DNA from: an uncultured Prevotella sp.
GTDB taxonomy: Bacteria; Bacteroidota; Bacteroidia; Bacteroidales; Bacteroidaceae
Length of the DNA: 5,882 nucleotides
Direction of reading: 5' to 3'
Assembly (NCBI GenBank): GCA_900553965.1
Contig: USFX01000168.1
Span: 1 to 5,882 of the forward strand
Position numbers and translations under genes: made by a program. This document shows, piece after piece, positions 1 through 5,882 of the stretch; the first letter of the stretch is position 1, and every line of letters begins with the position of its first letter. The notes beneath the pieces were generated by a model. That model was given only the letters and a program-made list of their open reading frames with translations, had not been told where the DNA came from and ran no database searches.

Positions 1-314
1 ATCTGACGGACGGTCATGTTGTGGACGTCGGGTTTGTCGGTCAGTACGACGCCGATGGTACGGGCCAGCCGGCTGTCGGTGTAGTCGTCCAGCTCCGTCT
101 CCGCGACATAGATATGGCCGGAAAGCCGTGGCTGGAACGCCGCCATCGTGCGCAGAAGCGTGCTCTTGCCGACGCCGTTCGCCCCGAGCAGACACGTCAG
201 CTCACCCTCGCGGACGGCCGCGCAGATGTCTGTGACCACCGCGGCGTTGTTGCCGTTCGTCCTGTAGCCTATCGTCAGATGGTCCAGCCGTATCGTTTCC
301 TTCGCTTTCTTCAT
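1..314 (-). CDS. ABC transporter ATP-binding protein, FepC/BtuD-like (N-terminal part; 3' end outside window)
   Basis: This is the first 104 residues of an ATP-binding subunit of an ABC importer, of the kind that pairs with FecCD-type permeases to take up iron-siderophore or cobalamin. It would act at the inner face of the cytoplasmic membrane. Translation from the ATG at 314 gives MKKAKETIRLDHLTIGY with an A-loop aromatic (Y17), then the Walker A motif GANGVGKST at residues 44-52, followed by LLRTMAAFQPRLSG, typical of the FepC class. The stretch VVLTDKPDVHNMTVRQ (89-104) lies where the Q-loop belongs, but a threonine (T92) stands where glutamine is usual. The ABC signature, Walker B and H-loop lie beyond the window. 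The start is the only ATG in frame near the N-terminus; a purine-rich AGGA lies about 15 bases upstream. An intergenic gap with a large inverted repeat separates it from the helicase gene, so it may be a separate unit. The family is secure; the substrate is inferred. Confidence 0.9.
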   Translation of the reverse strand, partial: MKKAKETIRLDHLTIGYRTNGNNAAVVTDICAAVREGELTCLLGANGVGKSTLLRTMAAFQPRLSGHIYVAETELDDYTDSRLARTIGVVLTDKPDVHNMTVRQ

Positions 315-350
315 ACTGTCTTTGTTCCTTTTCTATTATATAATATAATG

Positions 351-426
351 TAAACGCAAAGACGCGAAAGCGCAAAGTCTGTTCTCTTGCGATATAATCC
401 TTTGCTTCTTCGCGTCTTTGCGTTTA
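351..426. repeat. Large inverted repeat between helicase-nuclease and ABC ATPase genes
   Basis: Two 27-base arms (351-377 and 400-426) are reverse complements at 24 of 27 positions. The outer 18 positions match perfectly, and the loop is 22 bases (378-399). Each arm is built from degenerate octamers (cgcaaaga, cgcgaaag, cgcaaag). The right arm begins one base after the TGA stop of the helicase gene, so on the minus strand it could fold in the mRNA tail as a terminator or 3'-end stabiliser. There is no U-tract after it on the minus strand; an AT-rich stretch (331-350) follows instead. From memory, cgcaaag-type repeats are scattered between genes in Prevotella and relatives, so it may be a dispersed palindromic element. 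Its function is inferred. Confidence 0.85.
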
Positions 427-427
427 A

Positions 428-3400
428 TCAAGTCTTCGCTTCTATATTAATAACCCGGTATCTCCTTATCAGTTCGGCGAACAGCGCGTTCTCCTTCAGC
501 ACGTCCACGTTGCCCGTCATGATCATCTGGCGGCGAGCCCGCGTGAGCGCGACGTTGAGCTTGCGGTCTATCGTGCGGCCGTTTTCGGTGAAGCAGTTGG
601 CCGTCAGGAAGGCCAGCTGGCTGCGGCGCTGAACGGTGAATGAATAGATGATGACGTCGCGCTGGCTGCCCTGATAGCGCTCCACGGTGTCTATGGAGAT
701 GCGGTCGGCTTCGGTCACGCCGGCCTTGAATATCTCGCCGCGTATGGCCGCGATCTGATTGCGGTAGGGCACGATGATGCCGACGGTGCGCTCGGCGTCA
801 AACCGTTCGCCGTAGAAGCGGCGGATGCGGGCCACGAGGTCGGCCACGATGCGGGCCTCGCTCATGTTCACCTTGTCCGATGACGACTCGTCGCGGCACG
901 GGGCCGACGGTATGAACATCATGCGGTGGCGCTTGAGCATGTCGTCCGTGGCGTCACGCGACGGCAGGTCATAGCCCAGCGTGTCTTCTTCCTGATGGGG
1001 ACACGGCACGGGCATGAGCCGCTCGCCGGCGTAGAACATCTCGCAGGCAAAGGCGGCGACGGCGGGGTGCATGCGGCCGTGGCGGCGCAGTATGCCCACG
1101 GTGTGGCGGCGGCCGGAGCGCCGTTCGATGTCGATGAGCCGCTCGAAAAGCGACCGCCGGCAGTCCGTCAGGCCGATGGCGTGAAGCTGCTGGTCGTCGA
1201 CGCGCGAGTCCTCCTCCGACTGCTGGACGACGGCGGGCAGCTGCTTGTGGTCGCCGACGAGAATGAAGCGGCCGATGTGACACCGTCCCATGCCGTCGTG
1301 GGCCGCGAGAAGACCTATTACGGCCGGTTCGAGAATCTGTGAGGCCTCGTCGACGATGGCGAGGGAGAAGTGTTTGAGGCCGAAGATGAACGGGCGTGAC
1401 TGCATGGTCGATGTCGTTCCGACGACGACGCGCGTCCCGGCGATGCGCCGTTGTATCGTGTCCAGCCGCGGCTTGTCCCCGAGCGAGGCCTCCAGGAGGC
1501 TGTCGCGGAAGCGCGGGTCGCAGGACGCCTCGCCGCCGATGCGCAGGAACGGGATGGCGGCTTCGGTCAGCATGGAGCATATCTCGTCGACGGCGCGGTT
1601 GGTGTAGGACAGCAGGAGGATGGACGATTGGGGCGCCGTCAGCTCCTCCTCGATCATGAACCGCAGGGCCATCGACGTCTTGCCCGTGCCCGGCGGGCCT
1701 ACGAGAAGATAGTAGTCGCGCGCCTGACGGGCTTCAAGGACTATGTCGTCGTAATGCGGGTGATAGCTCCGCGAGAGCCTGACGGTGGTGTCCGTCATCG
1801 GCGGCCGCTGTCCGAGAAGCAGCTGGCGGCGGTGATCCGGAGCGGTTATGAACGTATGGAGGCCGCGCAGGTGGCTCACCGTTCCCACGTCGCCGGCCGC
1901 ATGTTCAATGGCAAAGCGCCGGCCGCTGAATATCTCCGGATTGCGCTGCGGATTGCTCAGCCGCATCACGGCCCTGACGGTGTCAATCTCTTCGATGGTG
2001 GCCTTGTAGAGCAGACTCCGCCGTATGTCCGGTGTGTCGCGGTAGGTGTAGAGGTAGACCATGTCGCCGCGGCGGAAGGTGGAGGCTGGCCCCCCTCCTG
2101 TCCCCTCAAGGGAGAGCCCCCCTCTTATCCCCCCAAGGGGGGAAGACCCGTGGCTTGATGTGGGTGAGGAGTAAGGCATGAGGCGGAGACAGATGATGTC
2201 ACCATCATTATTATATGTGTCTTCCCCTGTTTCAAGCCGCAGGCAATCCCCCCCTTGGGGGGACGAAAGGGGGGCTTCCCCAAACAAAATCGCCCCTGTC
2301 TCAATCTTCTCATGCAGCGGCATGTTCCAAAGGTCGGCCACAGAGCCGGACGAACTGTTGCCCGTACCGACGCGCGAGGCCAGCTGTTCGCGGTAGACAA
2401 AGGTCATCATACGCTCGAAGTATGCACGTTCCAGCGGCGGAAGGGCATGCAGCGGTGCCGTGACGGCCTCGGTCTGAGGTCGTATGTAGTTGTTGAAGAA
2501 GGTTCCGTTGAGGTGCCGCTCGTTGATGGTTTCGGCTGAAAGGCGGCTGAGAATACTGCCGAAACCGTTGTTCGCAATATGATATTCGCCGGCAACGATG
2601 CGGTTGCGCAGCTTGATGGCCTCGGCGAAGAGGGTGCGGTAGAAGCTGACGGTCATCAGTCCGTCCTGCGCCGGATAGCGGGAATAGAGCAGCCGCATGT
2701 CCGTATGGCGGTGGCTGAAGCCGAAGTTGTGTTGCAGTACGCCGTAATAGAGCAGCAGCTGGACATAGTGAGCCTCCGTATAGGCCATTCCGCCGTTCCC
2801 GCCATTTGACGACGAGGCGTTCTCTACATTATAAGTATTTGCCATCCCGCCCCGTCCGGCAACCTTCGCCTTGCCTGATTTCTGCTCAACAAGCAGGCGG
2901 AAATCCGTTGTCATGAGGTCGGCACGACCCTGCAGTCCGAGCCGCTCGCAGACAAACGACGGTTCTAATACGGCCTTGGCGATGTCGAACGACGGCTCTG
3001 CGCCGCGTTCAGACGGTCCTGCGCCGCGCTCATGCAGACTTGATTCTGCGCCAGCGGGAGTGTCGCCGTAGCTCCCGAACAGCGTTTCCACGGCCTCACG
3101 GATGTTCTCCGTTTGGCTGATGGCGTCGCTCTTGAACGCGGCGGGGGCGAAGTTTGGGCACGTACAGAACTGCAGGGCTTCATCACGGAAGGACTCCATG
3201 ATGGTATCGTTGAGGCTGAAATGCTGTGGATTGTTGATTATGCCGTCGAGGGCACGGCCCGCGAAGTTACCGAGAAGGATGGGCTGGCTGTTCGCCCGTT
3301 GGCGGAGGCGGTTGATGGTGTATGCCAGCGGATGGTGGCCGTAGTCGGTGAAGCATGCGGCAAGGGAGCTGATGTCGATGAGGAAGTCCGGTTCGACGAC

Positions 3401-4030
3401 GACGAGCTGAGGGCTGACGATGTCATCCTCGATGTGACAGTCGAGCAGGTTGAGCTGCATGCCCTCGTGGAGCAGCTGCCGGAGATAGCCCATGTCGGTG
3501 CCGCGGTCAGCCTGTCCGTAGTTGCTGCGCATGGCGTGGGTGCCGGATTCGAGGTCGGCGGTGACATAGATATAATCATCGTCCCACCTGTTGACGATGC
3601 AACGGATGTACCGCATGTCAATCCTTCCGTTGCTGTCGGCCGGCCGGCCCGTGCGGGGAAGGATGCGGGTGAGCCGCGGTGGCACGTCGGCGGCCAATAC
3701 GGCGGAAATGAATATCGTGAGGGCGCGGACGTCATACATCAGCTCGCTGTGGCTCAGCTCGTCCTTGCGGTTGGAGTGGCGGCGCATGAGCTGTATCTCG
3801 CGCCGGTCCCGTTCCGCCACGCCGTAGCGCCGGCAGAGATGGTCCACCTGTGAAAAAAGATTGCCGAAGCCCGTCCGTCCGCCTTCCGTAGCCGCTTCGC
3901 AAGCCAGCAACAGCGTCTCATGAAGCAACCGGTTGCGTGACACGGCATATTCAGCGCCGCCCGAAGTGGCCGTAGCCACCTCGAAGCAGCGGTCGAAGAG
4001 TTCGCCGGGGGTTATCTGTTGAGCCTCCAT
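428..4030 (-). CDS. Dna2-like nuclease-helicase: PD-(D/E)XK (RecB/Cas4-type) domain fused to SF1B helicase
   Basis: This 1200-residue protein is probably a cytoplasmic DNA repair or replication enzyme that unwinds and cuts DNA. Residues 1 to about 285 match no domain I can name. The nuclease core follows: GRAD with D371, EQK with E382 and K384, and the RecB-family QxxxY motif (Q424, Y428). A beta-barrel-like segment starts near 650 (FRRGDMVYLY). The helicase motifs are Walker A GPPGTGKT (778-785), DEASQ (894-898), GDHKQLP (926-932), ERYQGSQ (1117-1123) and NVALTRAR (1159-1166), a pattern of the Upf1/Dna2 branch. The frame stays open upstream to 4426, but that part is the shadow of cysS. The ATG at 4030 overlaps the cysS end by 19 bases, which suggests translational coupling. 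Three low-complexity inserts occur, near residues 327-346, 394-416 and 582-648. No Cx2C cluster follows QxxxY, so the Fe-S site of Dna2 and Cas4 seems absent. The biological role is inferred. Confidence 0.88.
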   Translation of the reverse strand: MEAQQITPGELFDRCFEVATATSGGAEYAVSRNRLLHETLLLACEAATEGGRTGFGNLFSQVDHLCRRYGVAERDRREIQLMRRHSNRKDELSHSELMYDVRALTIFISAVLAADVPPRLTRILPRTGRPADSNGRIDMRYIRCIVNRWDDDYIYVTADLESGTHAMRSNYGQADRGTDMGYLRQLLHEGMQLNLLDCHIEDDIVSPQLVVVEPDFLIDISSLAACFTDYGHHPLAYTINRLRQRANSQPILLGNFAGRALDGIINNPQHFSLNDTIMESFRDEALQFCTCPNFAPAAFKSDAISQTENIREAVETLFGSYGDTPAGAESSLHERGAGPSERGAEPSFDIAKAVLEPSFVCERLGLQGRADLMTTDFRLLVEQKSGKAKVAGRGGMANTYNVENASSSNGGNGGMAYTEAHYVQLLLYYGVLQHNFGFSHRHTDMRLLYSRYPAQDGLMTVSFYRTLFAEAIKLRNRIVAGEYHIANNGFGSILSRLSAETINERHLNGTFFNNYIRPQTEAVTAPLHALPPLERAYFERMMTFVYREQLASRVGTGNSSSGSVADLWNMPLHEKIETGAILFGEAPLSSPQGGDCLRLETGEDTYNNDGDIICLRLMPYSSPTSSHGSSPLGGIRGGLSLEGTGGGPASTFRRGDMVYLYTYRDTPDIRRSLLYKATIEEIDTVRAVMRLSNPQRNPEIFSGRRFAIEHAAGDVGTVSHLRGLHTFITAPDHRRQLLLGQRPPMTDTTVRLSRSYHPHYDDIVLEARQARDYYLLVGPPGTGKTSMALRFMIEEELTAPQSSILLLSYTNRAVDEICSMLTEAAIPFLRIGGEASCDPRFRDSLLEASLGDKPRLDTIQRRIAGTRVVVGTTSTMQSRPFIFGLKHFSLAIVDEASQILEPAVIGLLAAHDGMGRCHIGRFILVGDHKQLPAVVQQSEEDSRVDDQQLHAIGLTDCRRSLFERLIDIERRSGRRHTVGILRRHGRMHPAVAAFACEMFYAGERLMPVPCPHQEEDTLGYDLPSRDATDDMLKRHRMMFIPSAPCRDESSSDKVNMSEARIVADLVARIRRFYGERFDAERTVGIIVPYRNQIAAIRGEIFKAGVTEADRISIDTVERYQGSQRDVIIYSFTVQRRSQLAFLTANCFTENGRTIDRKLNVALTRARRQMIMTGNVDVLKENALFAELIRRYRVINIEAKT
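2089..2281. repeat. C/G-tract palindromic repeat cluster, in frame inside the helicase-nuclease gene
   Basis: Three copies of one element lie within the coding sequence. Two are direct, starting at 2089 and 2116 (period 27), each with gcccccctc, then a C-tract, aa and a G-tract. The third is inverted (about 2221-2281). The second and third copies form an imperfect inverted repeat with arms of about 55-60 bases around a centre near 2195. Each of these two arms also contains its own near-palindrome, CCCCCC-AA-GGGGGG. On the minus strand the element reads in frame in both orientations: APLSSPQGGD from one copy, and SSPLGGIRGGLSLEGTGGG from the others. It falls in the linker (residues about 582-648) between nuclease and helicase halves, where extra residues could be tolerated. 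I recall 'PPLGGTKGG' repeats in Bacteroidetes genomes, but this needs a search. Confidence 0.8.
2776..2853. repeat. Short direct repeat / Gly-Ser-Asn-rich insert in the nuclease domain
   Basis: On the minus strand, GGCGGGATGGCAAATACTTA (ending near 2834) is echoed by GGCGGAATGGCCTATACGGA (ending near 2775). They encode GGMANTY and GGMAYTE, with ENASSSNGGNG between them. The insert separates the catalytic ExK (E382, K384) from QxxxY (Q424), spreading them about 40 residues apart, more than I expect in RecB-family nucleases. A local duplication followed by drift is the simplest explanation. It is probably a surface loop. Confidence 0.45.
2994..3056. repeat. Degenerate 21-base coding repeat (GAxPSER)
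   Basis: Two 21-base units (2994-3014 and 3015-3035) share ctgcgccgcg, and a third, more diverged ctgcgcc copy lies 27 bases further on at 3046. On the minus strand they encode GAESSLHER, GAGPSER and GAEPSFD (residues about 327-348), a short Ala/Gly/Pro/Ser/Glu-rich stretch just upstream of the nuclease core. It looks like an unstructured linker made by local tandem duplication. Confidence 0.55.
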
Positions 4031-5502
4031 GCCACGCCATCCTTGGTGTCCTTCACCTCGAAGCCGGCGTCCTTTAAGGCATCGCGTATCTGGTCGCACG
4101 TAGCCCAATCCTTGGCCGCGCGGGCCTTGGCACGCAGGTCGAGCACCATGTCGACCACCTTTCCGTAGGCTTCCTCGCGTGCGCCGGACGAACCGCTCTT
4201 CTCCTCTTTCAGTCCGAGCAGGTCGAAGGCGAAGAGGCGCATCGTCTCGCCGAGTTCCTTCAGACAGTCGGCGCAGATGGTGGCCTTGTGGTCGATGAGG
4301 CGGTTGACGACGCCGCAAGCCTCGAAGAGATGGCTGATGACCTGCGGAGTGGCAAAGTCGTCGTTCATGGCGTCGTAGCACTTCTGGCGCAGCTCCTTCA
4401 CGACTTTTTCCGTCTGCGGGTCGCACTTGTCCGACACGGTGATGCGCTCCAAGTCGCTGATGCCGTTCATCAGGCGCTCCAGTCCCTTCTCGCTGGCCTT
4501 GAGGGCGTCGTTGGAGAAGTCTACCGTTCCGCGGTAGTGGGCCGAAAGGATGAAGAATCGTATGGTCATGGGGCTGTAGGCCTGTTCGAGCGACGGGTGG
4601 CTGCCGGTGAAGAACTGTTCCAGCGTGATGAAATTGCCGAGGCTCTTTCCCATCTTCTGTCCGTTGATGGTTATCATGTTGTTGTGCATCCAGTAGCGAA
4701 CCATCTGGTCGCCCTGGCTGGCCACGGCCTGTGCTATCTCACACTCGTGATGCGGGAAGACGAGATCCATTCCGCCTCCGTGGATGTCGAAGTGGTCGCC
4801 GAGATACTTCCGGCCCATTGCCGTACACTCGCAGTGCCATCCGGGGAAGCCGTCGCTCCACGGACTGGGCCAGCGCATGATGTGCTCTGGCTGCGCCTTT
4901 TTCCACAGTGCGAAGTCAACCTGATTGCGCTTCTCGCCCACTCCGTCCAACTCACGGCTGGCGTTGATGACGTCGTCGAGATTGCGGCCGGACAGTACGC
5001 CGTACTTATGGTCGCGGTTGTACTTCTCTATGTCAAAATAGATGGAACCGTTGCTCTCATAGGCATAGCCGTTGTCGAGTATCTTCTGGACGAGCTGCTG
5101 CTGCTCGATGATGTGTCCCGTGGCGTGGGGTTCGATGCTCGGGGGCAGTACGCCGAGCGCTTCCATGGCTTCGTGGTAGCGGTTGGTGTAGTATTGGGCA
5201 ATCTCCATCGGTTCGAGCTGCTCCAGACGCGCCTTCTTCGCGATCTTGTCGTCGCCGTCGTCGGCGTCATGTTCCAGATGGCCTACATCGGTGATGTTGC
5301 GCACGTAGCGCACCTTATATCCCAGATGGCGCAGGTAGCGGAAGACGAGGTCGAACGTGATGGCGGGACGGGCATGTCCCAGATGGGGATCGCCGTAGAC
5401 GGTCGGTCCGCAGACGTACATGCCCACGTTCGGGGCATGGAGCGGCTCGAAGGCCTCCTTGCGGCGGCTGAGCGTGTTATATATAAGAAGTGTCTGTTCC
5501 AT
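4012..5502 (-). CDS. cysS: Cysteinyl-tRNA synthetase (CysRS)
   Basis: This complete 496-residue cytoplasmic enzyme joins cysteine to tRNA-Cys using ATP, an essential step of translation. It is a class I synthetase. The HIGH motif appears as PHLGHA (H40-H43) and the KMSKS loop as KMGKS (283-287). The four zinc ligands that select cysteine align well with the Escherichia coli enzyme: C31 (YVCGPTVY), C226 (WHCEC), H251 and E255 (HHECE). The C-terminal third is the helical anticodon-binding part and ends DTKDGVAWRLNR. The length is a little above the 461 residues of the E. coli enzyme, partly from a charged, Gly/Ser-containing stretch near EEKSGSSGAREE. The ATG at 5502 gives the usual MEQTLLIYNTLSRRKE start; no Shine-Dalgarno is evident. 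The TACCTTTG promoter core lies about 50 bases upstream. The stop overlaps the start of the helicase-nuclease gene by 19 bases. Confidence 0.98.
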   Translation of the reverse strand: MEQTLLIYNTLSRRKEAFEPLHAPNVGMYVCGPTVYGDPHLGHARPAITFDLVFRYLRHLGYKVRYVRNITDVGHLEHDADDGDDKIAKKARLEQLEPMEIAQYYTNRYHEAMEALGVLPPSIEPHATGHIIEQQQLVQKILDNGYAYESNGSIYFDIEKYNRDHKYGVLSGRNLDDVINASRELDGVGEKRNQVDFALWKKAQPEHIMRWPSPWSDGFPGWHCECTAMGRKYLGDHFDIHGGGMDLVFPHHECEIAQAVASQGDQMVRYWMHNNMITINGQKMGKSLGNFITLEQFFTGSHPSLEQAYSPMTIRFFILSAHYRGTVDFSNDALKASEKGLERLMNGISDLERITVSDKCDPQTEKVVKELRQKCYDAMNDDFATPQVISHLFEACGVVNRLIDHKATICADCLKELGETMRLFAFDLLGLKEEKSGSSGAREEAYGKVVDMVLDLRAKARAAKDWATCDQIRDALKDAGFEVKDTKDGVAWRLNR

Positions 5503-5554
5503 AAGTGAGTTATGAATAATATGTTTTATACATTCTGAAACATGAATAATGATG

Positions 5555-5562
5555 CAAAGGTA
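5555..5562 (-). promoter_or_regulatory. Bacteroidales -7 promoter element (TACCTTTG) for cysS
   Basis: On the minus strand this reads TACCTTTG followed by CATCAT, an exact fit to the TAnnTTTG consensus of the main sigma factor in Bacteroidetes. Transcription would start a few bases downstream, leaving a 5' leader of about 45 bases before the cysS ATG at 5502. No clear TTTG (-33) element is seen at the usual distance; the T-tract of the upstream terminator lies there instead. The surrounding region is AT-rich compared with the genes. Confidence 0.65.
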
Positions 5563-5575
5563 CGCATAATAATTG

Positions 5576-5602
5576 AAAAAGAGCGAACGGGAGGCTCATT
5601 TT
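5576..5602 (-). terminator. Probable intrinsic terminator of the CapA-family gene
   Basis: On the minus strand, AAAA-T-GAGC, a 9-base loop and GCTC-T-TTTT form a stem. Four strong pairs (5581-5584 with 5594-5597) are followed by a T-T mismatch and four A-T pairs, ending in a run of five T (5580-5576). It lies about 70 bases past the CapA stop and just before the cysS promoter core. The stem is short, so efficiency is uncertain. Confidence 0.45.
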
Positions 5603-5669
5603 ATTGCAGCTCCTGCGAAGAGCTTCCGTCAGAATGGTCTGCCGTCATGCCTTCTGCGGCTTTCCGTTG

Positions 5670-5882
5670 TCAGTCTTCCGCCACCTTCGGCCGGCAGCGG
5701 CTGATTTCTATCGGTATGGCGGCGAAGCAGAGGGAGTCGGACGCTATGGTCAGACGGGCGACGACGGCACGGCGGTTGAGCGGACGGTCGAGGTCGAAGA
5801 TGAAATTGCCGAGGCTGTAGAAGACGGGACGGCCGCGGTAGACTTCAACGTCCTGAGCCGTGTGGGAGTGGTGGCCGATGAC
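5670..5882 (-). CDS. CapA-family protein, C-terminal fragment (5' end outside window)
   Basis: The last 70 residues of a CapA / PGA_cap family protein are visible. The family has a calcineurin-like metallophosphatase fold and is named for capsule poly-gamma-glutamate synthesis, though many members have no known substrate. The diagnostic block is VIGHHSHTAQDVEVYRGRPV followed directly by FYSLGNFIFD. The GHHxH part carries expected metal-binding histidines and YSLGNFIFD is the family's best-known signature. About 40 residues follow, ending IEISRCRPKVAED before a TGA at 5670-5672. That tail is shorter than I expect. The next frame holds a possible remnant (KTDNGKPQKA, a stop, then RQTILTEALRRS), so a frameshift near the end is possible. 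It is transcribed in the same direction as cysS but is separated from it by a probable terminator and a promoter. The family call is firm; the function and cellular location are unknown from this fragment. Confidence 0.88.
   Translation of the reverse strand, partial: VIGHHSHTAQDVEVYRGRPVFYSLGNFIFDLDRPLNRRAVVARLTIASDSLCFAAIPIEISRCRPKVAED

Noticed and set aside
351..426. The cgcaaag-type repeats as a CRISPR array
   Set aside because: The units are octamers without regular spacers and are arranged as one inverted pair, and no cas gene lies nearby. The nuclease domain in the helicase is of the Dna2 type, not a stand-alone Cas4.
3113..3853. A 246-codon plus-strand open frame opposite the helicase N-terminal region
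   Set aside because: It has no motif and a Val/Ala/Asp-rich composition typical of the complement of a GC-rich gene. The opposite frame carries the continuous helicase-nuclease protein.
428..4030. The helicase-nuclease as part of an antiphage defence system
   Set aside because: Helicase-nuclease fusions occur in defence loci, but the neighbours here are cysS, a CapA-family gene and an ABC transporter. There is no second defence-like gene and no sign of a genomic island, so a housekeeping repair role is more likely.
4031..4426. N-terminal extension of the helicase-nuclease frame into cysS
   Set aside because: The extra 132 codons are an out-of-frame shadow of conserved CysRS sequence and are Arg/Gly-rich. 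The ATG at 4030 gives a natural start with a typical short overlap.
4288..5508. A 406-codon open frame on the plus strand, antisense to cysS
   Set aside because: It mirrors the codon bias of a GC-rich, highly conserved gene on the other strand. The product is Val/Ala-rich with no recognisable motif, while CysRS accounts for every base.
5542..5820. A 92-codon plus-strand open frame covering the CapA end and cysS promoter
   Set aside because: It crosses the promoter core and the terminator and lies antisense to a clear CapA signature; no domain is recognisable.

Overview
This window looks like chromosomal DNA from a GC-rich member of the Bacteroidales, most likely near Prevotella. Three things suggest this. 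A TAnnTTTG-type promoter core (TACCTTTG) lies upstream of cysS. Shine-Dalgarno sequences are weak or absent. Two kinds of short repeats are present that I associate from memory with this group: the cgcaaaga/cgcgaaag repeat, and the CCCCCC-AA-GGGGGG element read as 'SPLGGxxGG'. The assignment is inferred; no rRNA or other taxonomic marker is present.

All four genes read on the minus strand, so the biological order runs from the right end to the left. At the right edge is the C-terminal end of a CapA-family (poly-gamma-glutamate capsule / metallophosphatase-like) protein (5670-5882, 5' end outside the window). A probable terminator (5576-5602) follows it. The promoter core (5555-5562) then precedes cysS, a complete cysteinyl-tRNA synthetase (4012-5502) with all class I signatures and zinc ligands.

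The last 19 bases of cysS overlap the start of a large gene (428-4030, 1200 aa). It encodes a Dna2-like protein: an unassigned N-terminal region, a RecB/Cas4/Dna2-type PD-(D/E)XK nuclease core, a beta-barrel-like linker and an SF1B (Upf1/Dna2-type) helicase. The overlap implies co-transcription and probably translational coupling with cysS. This gene contains three low-complexity insertions, the most striking being an in-frame, partly palindromic C/G-tract repeat between the nuclease and helicase halves.

One base after the helicase stop codon lies a large inverted repeat (351-426). It fills most of the gap before an ABC transporter ATPase gene of the iron-siderophore/cobalamin (FepC/BtuD) type, which starts at 314 and runs off the left edge.

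The genes do not form an obvious pathway. CysS is housekeeping, the helicase-nuclease is probably a DNA replication or repair enzyme, and the flanking partial genes belong to other units. I see no tRNA, rRNA, CRISPR array, transposase or integrase. I found no convincing new defence or mobile system; the most unusual features are the repeat elements embedded in the helicase-nuclease gene.
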